A stretch of DNA of 64,000 nt from Blautia wexlerae DSM 19850 (lineage in GTDB: Bacteria > Bacillota > Clostridia > Lachnospirales > Lachnospiraceae), in assembly GCF_025148125.1 (NCBI RefSeq), contig NZ_CP102267.1, positions 249,501-313,500 of the forward strand, written 5' to 3'. A program made the position numbers and the translations under genes. Numbering within the stretch: position 1 is the first letter of the stretch; each line of letters starts with the position of its first letter. The notes under the pieces are model-generated. The model did no database searches. It was not told the origin of the DNA and worked only from the letters and a program-made list of their open reading frames with translations. Of the stretch, positions 46,467 through 55,130 are shown piece by piece.

Positions 46467-46556
46467 ATGCAATAGAGTATTCCGAAAGAAAAACCACGCA
46501 TTGCCGTAAAAAGAAAATTGTGATATGATAAAGAAAATATGACGTGGAGTAGGGAT

Positions 46557-47273
46557 ATGAATATTGCAATTAAAATAAAAGAATTAAGAGAAAGTGTCGG
46601 GATGACTCGTAAAGAGTTTGCAGAATATACGGGAATTCCAATTCGAACATTGGAAGATTGGGAAGCTGAAAGAAGAATTCCACCGGCATATGTTCCCAGA
46701 TTATTAGCATATAAACTGAAATATGAAAAGATATTACAAAAAAATAGCCTGCAGAATAAAGATGTCAATTTTATAGAGGATGTTGATGGTTTAAAAATAG
46801 TGTTGATTAATGATATTAGATTTAAGTCAAGAAGAAAAATTGATTGGAATCAAATAGAAAATATATTAAAAGAACACATAGGAAAATACTATGAAATACT
46901 TGAAACATCTGAGGTTGTTTATATTGGAACAGATTTTCCGGATGAATTCAGCCATTCGATTGATACTAAAAATATTAAGGGAGCAAATGAAAAAGCAAAG
47001 GCGAATGCGATATTTGCAATAGATAAACTGATAAAGATAGCAAATAATAAAAGGGAATATCCGGACTTCAAAAATAAACATGGTAATAAGGCTAAACATG
47101 GGTGGTATCGATATGATACACATTTTGGAATACCAGTGTATGATAAAAATGGGATGTTGGAAAGGTATAACGTTTTTGGAGCCAGAATACTGATAAGATG
47201 TGATGAAAATGGTGATTTATATCTTTATGATATTGTCCGCATAAAAAAAGAAACGAGCAGGCCGCTTAGTTAA
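46557..47273 (+). CDS. XRE helix-turn-helix fused to a phage BECR-type nuclease-like domain
   Basis: A 238-residue fusion. Residues 1-55 form an XRE-type helix-turn-helix (MTRKEFAEYTGIPIRTLEDWE). Residues 75-238 resemble the PBECR (phage barnase-EndoU-colicin E5/D-RelE-like) domains of phage polyvalent proteins, with KHGNKAKHGWYRYD (174-187) and the ending LYLYDIVRIKKETS. Conserved His175, His181 and Arg185 are candidate catalytic residues. The gene is clearly more AT rich than its neighbours, which suggests transfer. It may be a self-regulated toxin or phage remnant; domain assignment is from memory. Confidence 0.65.
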   Translation: MNIAIKIKELRESVGMTRKEFAEYTGIPIRTLEDWEAERRIPPAYVPRLLAYKLKYEKILQKNSLQNKDVNFIEDVDGLKIVLINDIRFKSRRKIDWNQIENILKEHIGKYYEILETSEVVYIGTDFPDEFSHSIDTKNIKGANEKAKANAIFAIDKLIKIANNKREYPDFKNKHGNKAKHGWYRYDTHFGIPVYDKNGMLERYNVFGARILIRCDENGDLYLYDIVRIKKETSRPLS

Positions 47274-47381
47274 AACTGTACGGTTGTAAACTTCGTTTCT
47301 GTTAATATTCTATCTTGAAATTGATGGAATGTCAATAGTTTATATGTATTATAGTGATTAAAATATCAAGAGGAAATTTGA

Positions 47382-48617
47382 ATGAAAACAATAGCTGATC
47401 TGCACATTCATTCCAGATTTTCCATGGCGACAAGCAAAGAGGGCACGCCTGAAAATCTGGATTTCTGGGCGAGAAAGAAAGGAATTTCACTGATTGGAAC
47501 AGGTGATTTCACGCATCCGGTATGGAGAGAAGAACTGAAGGAGAGACTTGTTTCAGAGGGAAACGGCCTGTATCGCCTCAGAGATGCATCTGTAAAAGAA
47601 GAAAGCCGGAAGTTCCCGGGAGAAGGAACACGTTTTGTTGTCTCCGGGGAAATCAGTTCTATTTATAAGAAAAATGGAAAGACCAGAAAAGTACACAATG
47701 TAATCTTGCTTCCCAGTCTGGAGGCAGCAGATGCCATGGCACAGCGTCTGGAAAAAATTGGAAATATTCACTCAGATGGTCGTCCGATTCTTGGTCTGGA
47801 CAGTCATGATCTTCTGGAAATGATGCTGGATGTATGCCCGGAAGGAATTCTGATTCCGGCTCATATCTGGACACCGCATTTCTCTGTATTAGGTGCGAAA
47901 TCAGGATTTGATTCTGTAGAGGAATGTTTCGAGGAACTGGCACCGTATATACATGCACTGGAAACAGGGCTTTCCTCTGACCCGGCTATGAACTGGAGAA
48001 TTTCCAAACTGGACCGCTATCAGCTTGTATCCAATTCAGATGCACATTCCCCATCTAAGCTGGGGCGCGAGGCGAATCTGTTGGATATTGACTGTTCCTA
48101 TGAAGGACTTTATCGGGCAATCCAGACTGGCGAAGGGCTGGAAGGAACAGTAGAATTTTTTCCTGAAGAGGGGAAATATCATTTCGATGGTCACAGAAAA
48201 TGCGGTGTATCATTAAGCCCGGTGGAAGCAGAACGGCTTGGAGGAATCTGCCCTGTCTGCGGAAAGAAGCTGACCATGGGTGTAGATCACAGAGTAGAAC
48301 AGCTTGCAGACAGAGCGGAAGGTTTTGTGAAAAAAGATGGTAAGAAATATGAAAGCCTTGTACCTCTGCCGGAAGTGATCTCTACATGTATGGGCTATTC
48401 CACTGCAAGTAAGAAAGTGCAGGGGTGTTTTGAACAGATGATTCAGACACTGGGGACAGAATTCGACATTCTGCGAAATGTACCGTCAGAAGATATTAAA
48501 TCCTGTGCAGGAGAACGGATTGCGGAAGGAATTGAAAATGTAAGAACCGGAAATGTGAAGAGAATTCCGGGGTATGATGGGGAATATGGAAAGATTGAAT
48601 TGTTTGAGGAAAATTAA
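47382..48617 (+). CDS. PHP-domain protein, endonuclease Q-like
   Basis: A 411-residue protein with a PHP phosphoesterase domain (ADLHIHSRFSMATS at the start, GTGDFTHP, later SNSDAHSPSKLG) and a zinc-binding CxxC pair (CGVSLSP...CPVCGKK, about 270-300). This architecture matches archaeal and some bacterial EndoQ, which nicks DNA 5' of deaminated bases. It starts at 47382 downstream of the XRE-BECR gene and upstream of a phosphodiesterase, but no shared function is apparent. Confidence 0.8.
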   Translation: MKTIADLHIHSRFSMATSKEGTPENLDFWARKKGISLIGTGDFTHPVWREELKERLVSEGNGLYRLRDASVKEESRKFPGEGTRFVVSGEISSIYKKNGKTRKVHNVILLPSLEAADAMAQRLEKIGNIHSDGRPILGLDSHDLLEMMLDVCPEGILIPAHIWTPHFSVLGAKSGFDSVEECFEELAPYIHALETGLSSDPAMNWRISKLDRYQLVSNSDAHSPSKLGREANLLDIDCSYEGLYRAIQTGEGLEGTVEFFPEEGKYHFDGHRKCGVSLSPVEAERLGGICPVCGKKLTMGVDHRVEQLADRAEGFVKKDGKKYESLVPLPEVISTCMGYSTASKKVQGCFEQMIQTLGTEFDILRNVPSEDIKSCAGERIAEGIENVRTGNVKRIPGYDGEYGKIELFEEN

Positions 48618-48677
48618 ACATAGAATGATGAAATTATAAAACGGCCTATAAGAGAATGATTAGCGAGGAAATAGTGT

Positions 48678-49136
48678 ATGAAGAAAATAGGGATTATTTC
48701 AGATACCCATGGCCTGCTCAGGCCGGAAATACTGGAAATTTTAAAAGGTTGCGACTGTATTATCCACGCAGGTGACGTAAACAAACCGGAAATTCTGGAT
48801 ACACTGCGTATGATGGGTTCTATTTATGTAGTCCGAGGAAATAACGATAAGGACTGGGCAGAGGGAATTGCGAAAACTTTACATTTCACCATAGAAGGCG
48901 TGAAATTTTTCATGACCCACAATAAAAAAGACGTAGACTGGGATTTAAAAGACACACAGGTGGTAATCTTCGGACACACCCATAAATATTTCGAAAAAAT
49001 GATAGACAACCGCCTATGGCTTAACCCGGGAAGCTGCGGTCCCAGACGTTTCGACCAGGAAATCACCATGGCAGTAATGACAGTCGATAATGGAACTTAT
49101 CAGTGGGAAAAGGTTGCCATGATTCCTGAAAAGTAA
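48678..49136 (+). CDS. YfcE/MJ0936-type metallophosphodiesterase
   Basis: A 152-residue calcineurin-like phosphoesterase with all metal motifs in order: SDTHG, HAGDVN, GNND, TH at FMTHNK, and FGHTHKYF. It cleaves phosphodiesters in vitro; its cell role is not established. It starts after GAGGAA, 60 bp after the EndoQ-like gene. Confidence 0.93.
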   Translation: MKKIGIISDTHGLLRPEILEILKGCDCIIHAGDVNKPEILDTLRMMGSIYVVRGNNDKDWAEGIAKTLHFTIEGVKFFMTHNKKDVDWDLKDTQVVIFGHTHKYFEKMIDNRLWLNPGSCGPRRFDQEITMAVMTVDNGTYQWEKVAMIPEK

Positions 49137-49201
49137 ACAGAAGACAAAGTAGATTGGTCAGGAGGGAAGAAAAAATACACAGTAATGAAAGTGGTGATAA
49201 T

Positions 49202-49633
49202 ATGCACAAGTGGAATGAGATTACAGATGAGAATTCGCTGAAGGAATTTATGGAAAGAGTGTCGTTTTTCCATGATAGCTGTATCAAAGATATGCATTAT
49301 CTGAGCGGAGCATATGTTAATGAAAACCTGGATATGTATCCTGTAAACGATCGCAGGATTCTGAGAGTAATAATACAACGGCAGTATGAAGAAGATTCAA
49401 TGATTGAAATGGAATTTCAGGGATTAAAATACTTAAAGTTATTTCCGGCAGACGAACGCTATTCATGCGAAATACTCGATTCCAATATAATTCTGAAAGA
49501 GGATTGTATCATCTGGAGCGACTGCGAAGATAAAATAGAGCTGGAAGATGGAGACACAGGAACTTTGGTATGTGCATCTAAACTTCGATGGCGTTCGATT
49601 TTCGGATATATGGGAGAGAAGAATTATTGGTAG
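49202..49633 (+). CDS. conserved hypothetical protein
   Basis: A 143-residue acidic soluble protein that I do not recognise. The FFHDSCIKDMHY segment near residue 24 and the alternating strands that follow (RRILRVIIQRQ, MIEMEFQGL) suggest a small beta-rich fold as in many immunity-like proteins, but there is no toxin next to it. The ATG at 49202 has only a weak site; the frame is open from 49154. Confidence 0.6.
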   Translation: MHKWNEITDENSLKEFMERVSFFHDSCIKDMHYLSGAYVNENLDMYPVNDRRILRVIIQRQYEEDSMIEMEFQGLKYLKLFPADERYSCEILDSNIILKEDCIIWSDCEDKIELEDGDTGTLVCASKLRWRSIFGYMGEKNYW

Positions 49634-49697
49634 GTGTGCCCTGTCCCACATTTCTTTTGACCCAAGGGGTGTGTAACAGCACAGTCTCTACTTCAAT

Positions 49698-49775
49698 AAT
49701 CCTTTGGATAAAGCCTTTATAATTTATGTAAAGTATATCGTATTTATTCTTTTTCGTAAAGAAGTCTGGATGGAA
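49698..49775 (+). repeat. duplicated intergenic segment, copy 2
   Basis: Related to 45005-45080 over about 75 bp, about 80 percent by eye. It lies in the 317 bp gap 49634-49950, which otherwise holds the terminator at 49807. Confidence 0.6.
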
Positions 49776-49806
49776 GTTCTGCTTACCACAGTATAATATA
49801 TAGAAG

Positions 49807-49855
49807 AAAAAGTTTTTGTAGAAAAGAATCAGGATTCTGTAAAAACTTTTTTTTT
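49807..49855 (+). terminator. terminator before the membrane-anchored protein gene
   Basis: AAAAAGTTTTT pairs with AAAAACTTTTT around an AGAATCAGGATTCT inner stem and ends in a nine-T run. It may end the upstream transcript or act as an attenuator for the next gene. Confidence 0.75.
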
Positions 49856-49950
49856 ACGCAGAAACAACCTTGCAATTTGTGATGAATACGCTATAATAAA
49901 AAAACGTAATGAACCAAGATTGGTTAGACCAATATAAAGGAGTTGAATAT

Positions 49951-50418
49951 TTGAAAAATAAAAAAGAACGAGACTGGAAGTTTATCATCGGTATGATTGT
50001 TCTGCTCGCCATTTTTGCTGTAATGGGAGGTGCTTTCTGGAATATGGTAGGAAAGCAGGCACAGATGGTCAGGGAGGAAGAGCAGAAAGAGGAAGCAAAT
50101 GCTATTTCTGCAATCTATATCGAGACAGGAGAATTTCTGAAGACCGGAGTTTTTGTGGATCTGAACAATGGAACTATTTTCAGCGCAGACATACCGGCAG
50201 AGGGCATTTACAATAAAAAAGGAAAATTAATTTCCGATGATGTATTGGAAAATGGGGATAAAGTAAAGATATACGGCGATGGGATCATGCTGGAATCTTT
50301 CCCGGGACAGTATCCGGGCGTGACAAAGATCCAGAGAACCGGTCGAGCATCTCTCGAGGAAACTCAGGAGTACGAAGATCAGGTAACTGGAATGATGAAG
50401 CCTGTAGCCGTTCAGTAA
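49951..50418 (+). CDS. membrane-anchored protein of unknown function
   Basis: A 155-residue protein with a basic N terminus (KNKKERDWK), one membrane helix (about 10-30), a charged coiled linker and an extracellular C-terminal domain of about 100 residues with beta-rich sequence. The TTG at 49951 follows AAAGGAG at 8 nt and is preferred; an ATG at 49909 has no site. It precedes lrgA by 20 bp and is likely cotranscribed, so it may relate to cell envelope or autolysis control. Confidence 0.65.
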   Translation: MKNKKERDWKFIIGMIVLLAIFAVMGGAFWNMVGKQAQMVREEEQKEEANAISAIYIETGEFLKTGVFVDLNNGTIFSADIPAEGIYNKKGKLISDDVLENGDKVKIYGDGIMLESFPGQYPGVTKIQRTGRASLEETQEYEDQVTGMMKPVAVQ

Positions 50419-50437
50419 GGATTAGAGGAGACTGAAA

Positions 50438-50806
50438 ATGAAATACGTAAGACAATTCTGGATTATTTTACTGATATCCGCAATGGGAGAGGCATTACAT
50501 GTTCTGATCCCGCTTCCTGTACCTGCAAGTGTGTACGGACTGGTGATCATGCTGATCGCACTGGGAACACACATTATCAGGCTGGAACAGGTCAAAGAAG
50601 CAGCTGAATTTCTCATAGAGATCATGCCGGTTATGTTTATTCCGGCAGGTGTCGGATTACTGACAGCCTGGGGCATACTGAAACCGGTATGTGTGCCGAT
50701 CATTCTGATCACAGTGATCACCACAGTTGTGGTAATGATTGTGACAGGTCGTGTCACACAGGCAGTTATTCGTATGGACAGAAAGAAAGGACAGAAAAGA
50801 TCATGA
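50438..50806 (+). CDS. lrgA: LrgA/CidA-family membrane protein
   Basis: A 122-residue protein with four membrane helices and the family segment IPLPVPASVYGLV near the start. LrgA-type proteins form holin-like or metabolite channels that work with LrgB. It starts after GAGGAG and overlaps lrgB by 4 bp (ATGA). Confidence 0.9.
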   Translation: MKYVRQFWIILLISAMGEALHVLIPLPVPASVYGLVIMLIALGTHIIRLEQVKEAAEFLIEIMPVMFIPAGVGLLTAWGILKPVCVPIILITVITTVVVMIVTGRVTQAVIRMDRKKGQKRS

Positions 50807-51495
50807 CACAATTTATGAGTAATTCCCTGTTTTTTGGTGCAGCGATCAGTCTGATCGCATATGAGGCAGGACTTCTTTTGAAAAGAAAATTTAAGATGGC
50901 AATTTTTAATCCACTTCTGATTGCGATCATTGCAGTAATAGCGGTGCTTTGTTTACTGCATATTGATTATGACACCTATAATCAGAGCGGTCAGTATATC
51001 AGCTACCTGCTCACACCTGCAACGGTCTGCCTGGCAGTTCCGCTGTATCAGCAGATGGAACTTCTGAAAAAGAATCTGAAAGCTGTAATCATTGGAATTG
51101 TTTCCGGTGTGCTTGCCAGTCTGGTCAGTGTGCTGATCCTTGCAAAGCTGTTCAGCCTGAGTCATGAACAGTATGTAACACTTCTTCCGAAGTCTATTAC
51201 AACTGCCATCGGAATGGGCGTTTCTGAAGAACTTGGAGGCATTGTGACTATTACGGTTGCAGTTATTATTATTACCGGTGTTCTTGGAAATATGATCGCA
51301 GAGACTGTGATCAAACTTGCGCGTATTGAAGAACCAATCGCTAAGGGCCTGGCACTTGGAACCTCTGCCCATGCTATCGGTACTGCAAAGGCAATGGAGC
51401 TGGGAGAAATAGAAGGTGCCATGAGCAGCCTTGCGATTGCGGTTGCAGGTCTGCTGACAGTTGTAGGTGCGTCTGTGTTTGCTCAGTTTATGTAA
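50803..51495 (+). CDS. lrgB: LrgB-family membrane protein
   Basis: A 230-residue LrgB partner with about seven helices and conserved blocks PATVCLAVPLY, LPKSITTAIG and GTSAHAIGTAKA. In other Firmicutes LrgAB affects autolysis and pyruvate uptake. Translation is coupled to lrgA. A strong terminator follows. Confidence 0.92.
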   Translation: MTQFMSNSLFFGAAISLIAYEAGLLLKRKFKMAIFNPLLIAIIAVIAVLCLLHIDYDTYNQSGQYISYLLTPATVCLAVPLYQQMELLKKNLKAVIIGIVSGVLASLVSVLILAKLFSLSHEQYVTLLPKSITTAIGMGVSEELGGIVTITVAVIIITGVLGNMIAETVIKLARIEEPIAKGLALGTSAHAIGTAKAMELGEIEGAMSSLAIAVAGLLTVVGASVFAQFM

Positions 51496-51573
51496 GAGCA
51501 GTAGTGATTGCCTGATAAATTGTTTTTGGCAATATCGAATATGTCTGTTGACTTTAACATTATTTATACAAGA

Positions 51574-51623
51574 GAACTGTTGTGTCAGATGAGCAGAGGC
51601 GCTGACATAACAGTTCTTTTTTA
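51574..51623 (+). terminator. terminator of lrgAB
   Basis: GAACTGTTGTGTCAG pairs with CTGACATAACAGTTC with one mismatch, followed by TTTTTTATT. Confidence 0.92.
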
Positions 51624-51740
51624 TTAAAAAAACAAATGTTCGATAAACCTCTTCCATTTTTTATAAGAGTGTGGTATTATAAAACACAGAAACGAATGTA
51701 TGTTCTGAAAATGTGTTCGAAAGAAATAGGAGGGCTTATT

Positions 51741-51965
51741 ATGGCAAATGCAGCAGGTACCGCACAGAAAATGAGAAGAAGAAAAGAAAATCACAAGTTT
51801 TCCAGAATGATGGCGGTTATTCTGGGCCTGATCGTTACCGTTGAGGTGATGATCGCGGGCGGCATGATCTTCAATATTGATTTTCATTCCGCTGATATAA
51901 TTGCGGTAATTATGGGATTTATCGTGTTATATTCCGGAGTTGTGGCGGTTCTGACAGATAACTGA
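51741..51965 (+). CDS. small two-helix membrane protein
   Basis: A 74-residue protein with a basic N terminus (MRRRKENHK) and two membrane helices (about 22-45 and 50-72). The ATG at 51741 follows AGGAGGG. The function is unknown. Its stop codon touches the end of an R1 repeat, whose first base follows immediately. Confidence 0.7.
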   Translation: MANAAGTAQKMRRRKENHKFSRMMAVILGLIVTVEVMIAGGMIFNIDFHSADIIAVIMGFIVLYSGVVAVLTDN

Positions 51966-52127
51966 TTATAGAAATTTCATAAATTACTGCAAACAATCCA
52001 GTCCATCATAGAGTGAAGTCCTGCGTCAGATATCTTTGCTGTATGTCAGTATGCCTGCAGATATATTCCTTGTTCTTCGTACTCTGCTGAGCTGTCCTGA
52101 TTGCATTGTTTTATGGAACGGCTATAA
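51966..52127. repeat. R1 palindromic repeat, 162 bp copy in inverse orientation
   Basis: Its reverse complement reads TTATAGCCGTTCCATAAAAC at the start and ends in TTTCTATAA; GCAGGCATACTGACATACAGC and CAAAGATATCTGACGCAGGA match the copy at 16324. It starts at the base after the small membrane protein stop and ends 109 bp before birA. Confidence 0.85.
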
Positions 52128-52236
52128 GGTATGGGGACATGCAAAAAACAGATATTAGACAAAAACAGCGGCAGATGATATGATTAACAGTAAATAATGA
52201 GAGAAAAATAACGGGAGAAGGTGCGAAGAGAACATT

Positions 52237-53205
52237 ATGACTGTAAAATCAAGTCTTTTGGAAATGCTGGAGAAGAATAAAGGAGAAGTGCTTTCCGGTG
52301 AGAGCATTGCCGGTGAGTTGGGATGTACCAGGGCAGCAGTGTGGAAGGCAGTAAAGTCGCTCCGGGAAGAAGGATATCATATAGAAGCAGGACCGAATAA
52401 AGGATATATGCTTGCGAAGGATACGAACCGTCTGTCGCAGGAGGGAATCCGCCTGTTTCTGGATGATCCGAAGGTTAAGATAGATATTTATGATGAACTG
52501 GAATCTACGAACCAGACTGCCAAGAAAGAAGCTATGATGGGAGAGGCCGGACATGGGACATTTGTCATTGCCAGGAGCCAGACTGCAGGCAGGGGGCGCA
52601 GAGGCCGGGAATTCTATTCTCCTGCAGATACAGGTCTTTACATGAGTGTGATCCTGAAGCCACAGGGAACCATACATGACAGTCTGCTGATCACAACTGC
52701 GGCAGCAGTGGCAGTCTACAGAGCAGTTGCTCAGCTCTGTGGAATCCAGCTTGATATTAAATGGGTTAATGATCTGTTTTATAAAGGAAAGAAAGTCTGT
52801 GGAATCCTCACAGAGGCTGTCACAGATTTTGAGAGTGGAAATATTGAGTTTGTGGTAGTTGGCATGGGATTGAACCTCTATCTGGACCAGGAGAACCTGC
52901 CGCAGAAATTAAGAAGTATAGCAGGAGCCCTTTATGAGACAAAAGAAGATGCGGAACAGACTGACCGTAATAAACTGACTGCAATGATCGTGAACGAGTT
53001 GAGAAAAGAAACAGCAGATCTGAAATTATCTCCGGATTATGTGACACATAACATGATCCCGGGACATCAGATCACAATTACAGACGGAAACTCTTCCAGA
53101 CAGGCATTTGCATTGGAGATATGCAGGGACGGACGGCTGAAAGTACGGGAAGAAGATGGACAGGAGACAATATTGTCCTTTGGAGAAGTTTCGGTATCCA
53201 TGTGA
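52237..53205 (+). CDS. birA: biotin-protein ligase and bio repressor
   Basis: A 322-residue BirA with an N-terminal winged-helix domain (about 1-65), a ligase domain with the biotinyl-AMP motif GRGRRGREFYSP and KWVNDL, and the C-terminal beta-barrel. It activates biotin and attaches it to carboxylases, and with its DNA-binding domain may repress biotin genes. No biotin operon lies in the window. Confidence 0.95.
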   Translation: MTVKSSLLEMLEKNKGEVLSGESIAGELGCTRAAVWKAVKSLREEGYHIEAGPNKGYMLAKDTNRLSQEGIRLFLDDPKVKIDIYDELESTNQTAKKEAMMGEAGHGTFVIARSQTAGRGRRGREFYSPADTGLYMSVILKPQGTIHDSLLITTAAAVAVYRAVAQLCGIQLDIKWVNDLFYKGKKVCGILTEAVTDFESGNIEFVVVGMGLNLYLDQENLPQKLRSIAGALYETKEDAEQTDRNKLTAMIVNELRKETADLKLSPDYVTHNMIPGHQITITDGNSSRQAFALEICRDGRLKVREEDGQETILSFGEVSVSM

Positions 53206-53215
53206 GGATAATGAG

Positions 53216-53263
53216 AATGGGATTGTTACATGAAGGTAGATTCCTTGATGTGACAATCCCATT
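53216..53263. terminator. bidirectional terminator after birA
   Basis: AATGGGATTGTTACAT pairs with ATGTGACAATCCCATT with one mismatch, and the loop contains GAAGG/CCTTG. It separates birA from the convergent gene. Confidence 0.85.
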
Positions 53264-53268
53264 TTGTG

Positions 53269-54033
53269 TCATAATTCAGAATTTGTTGTTTGTGATGAAG
53301 CATCCTCCTGAGACACTTCGGCGGCAGAATCTTTTTTCAGAGATACCGGGCTTTTGTTGTTTGCGGTGTCCGTGACATCGATATCTGTACAGCAATCAGG
53401 ATTTACTGTGTCTGTGGTATTTTTAACCGCGTCAGTTTCCATATTCGGAACATTCTGCTGATACGGACGATAAGGTGTCCAGTAATGTTCTTCCTCAGTG
53501 AAGCTGTCAGGCTGTTCTTCATCCAGTGCATCCTTCTTGCGGGTGAGAATATAAATTCCTGCAAAAATGATAGCAGCTGCAATCACAAGCTGCGGCAGAT
53601 GATATGTGAATCTGCCGATCATATCAGCCAGATATCCGGGTAAGATCATATAGAGGAAATCTACCAGAGTGTTCCACAGAATAGAAGCACCAAGGAAAAT
53701 CAGCAGAATCGCAGTTATCTTTCCGTGATGTTTGAGCAGAGAACTGATGTCTCCTGCCAGTTCATCCATATGAAGGACATAGGAATCTTCTATGGAGTAA
53801 AATTCTTCCTCAGAAAGAGACTTCAGATTGTGCACATTAAAGAAACTGTAGAACCAGATGATCGGGATCAGAAACACAAGCCAGTCCATTCCGGTACATG
53901 CTCCGATGGCAAAGATACTCCAGAATAAGAACATAATACTGATTCCCTGTTTTTTGAACCCCATGTACATTTCTCCTGCGCCTGGAATCAGGGAGAAGAT
54001 AAAAAGCCAGAATCCATGTTTTTGTTTTTGCAT
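53269..54033 (-). CDS. membrane protein with TM2-like start and acidic tail
   Basis: A 254-residue protein. It begins with helices containing LIPGAGEMYMGF, a TM2-like segment, has three or four further helices to about 175 and ends in an acidic, Thr/Ser-rich tail. Start at 54033 follows GGAGG that lies within an upstream ATGGAGG. It is the last gene of the sigma/anti-sigma operon, 4 bp after the anti-sigma stop. Its role is unknown. Confidence 0.7.
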   Translation of the reverse strand: MQKQKHGFWLFIFSLIPGAGEMYMGFKKQGISIMFLFWSIFAIGACTGMDWLVFLIPIIWFYSFFNVHNLKSLSEEEFYSIEDSYVLHMDELAGDISSLLKHHGKITAILLIFLGASILWNTLVDFLYMILPGYLADMIGRFTYHLPQLVIAAAIIFAGIYILTRKKDALDEEQPDSFTEEEHYWTPYRPYQQNVPNMETDAVKNTTDTVNPDCCTDIDVTDTANNKSPVSLKKDSAAEVSQEDASSQTTNSEL

Positions 54034-54037
54034 ACTT

Positions 54038-54532
54038 TTATTTGCCTCCATTCATTAATTTGCTGGAAAAATCACTGACATATTTTATAAAAGAGCTGGT
54101 GCCATCACCAATGTTCTGTCCGAGTTCTCTGGTGAACTGGTAGAGTCTGCCGTTTTCATGTTCGGGTAATATTCTGTCTGTCTGAGAGGAAGTATCCTGA
54201 TGTAAGGAAGTGAAATCCAGGTTCGGGATACTGAATAAAAGCAACAGGGCAACCATCACACCGGCAGCAGTCTGAAGACTGTAATGGAGCAGCTGGATTT
54301 TGCGGGATGCTTTATTTGCTGCCCGGGCAAGCTGCACTTCACCGGAGCCTGCTTTGTCCAAAATCTGTTCCATCAGATAGGAGGGAGCAGTATCCGTACT
54401 GTTGTTTTCCTGTTCCATCATCTGATCCAGACAGAAATCGCAGTGATCAAGATGTGACAGAAACTCAATGACTTCCTGTGTGTTCATATTTCCGTTGTCA
54501 AATTCTATTAAATACTTCTTATTAATATGCAT
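54038..54532 (-). CDS. anti-sigma factor with ZAS-type zinc motif
   Basis: A 164-residue membrane protein. The cytoplasmic N terminus has HLDHCDFC, the His-x3-Cys-x2-Cys zinc-associated anti-sigma motif (about 27-34); one membrane helix lies at about 86-105; the rest is outside. It should hold the ECF sigma factor until a signal arrives. It starts right after the sigma gene's stop. Confidence 0.82.
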   Translation of the reverse strand: MHINKKYLIEFDNGNMNTQEVIEFLSHLDHCDFCLDQMMEQENNSTDTAPSYLMEQILDKAGSGEVQLARAANKASRKIQLLHYSLQTAAGVMVALLLLFSIPNLDFTSLHQDTSSQTDRILPEHENGRLYQFTRELGQNIGDGTSSFIKYVSDFSSKLMNGGK

Positions 54533-55039
54533 CTAATCACCCCTTTCAAGCATTTTTTTCAGCATTGCCCTTGCTCGATAGAGCTGTGTCTGAACTGTTT
54601 TCGGATTTTTTCCTGTCTGCTGTGCAATCTCAGGTACTGATAATTCTTTACAGAAATGCGCGTAAGCGACTTCTTTGTAAGGACTTTTCAACTGCATACA
54701 CAATGCTTCTACGTGAGTATTGGCTGCAGTTTTCATATATTCATCTTCGGGAGAGGATTGCCTGTCCGGAATCTGGGAAAAGTAGGTGTCTTCTGTTGGA
54801 ATACTTCGCCGCCCGGCTGCTTTCAGATAATCCAGACACTTTCGGACAGCGATCTTACTTAACCAGGCTTTCTCATAATTACCATCAAAACGGGAAAGGT
54901 TCTTATAGGCAGACAGAAAGACTTCCTGAGTGAGATCTTCGGCATCAAATGGATTGCCGACAGATTTCAGGCAGATCGAATATATTAAGTTCTGGTATTG
55001 CTTAATCAGATATTCCAGATAGTGCTTTTCTGTGATCAT
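54533..55039 (-). CDS. ECF-type RNA polymerase sigma factor
   Basis: A 168-residue sigma factor with region 2 (QNLIYSICLKSVGNPFDAEDLTQEVF pattern, about 15-80) and region 4 (SVPEIAQQTGKNPKTVQTQLYRARAML, about 120-165). It steers RNA polymerase to envelope or stress genes when freed. The chosen ATG at 55039 follows AAAAGGAG; an in-frame ATG 24 nt upstream is less likely. Confidence 0.93.
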   Translation of the reverse strand: MITEKHYLEYLIKQYQNLIYSICLKSVGNPFDAEDLTQEVFLSAYKNLSRFDGNYEKAWLSKIAVRKCLDYLKAAGRRSIPTEDTYFSQIPDRQSSPEDEYMKTAANTHVEALCMQLKSPYKEVAYAHFCKELSVPEIAQQTGKNPKTVQTQLYRARAMLKKMLERGD

Positions 55040-55130
55040 TACTGTCTCCTTTTCCCTGTTCATTTAATTATAACGCAGGAGGTGGGGGAATGGATTCAGA
55101 TATTGGAGGAATTTTGAGAAAAAGGGGACG

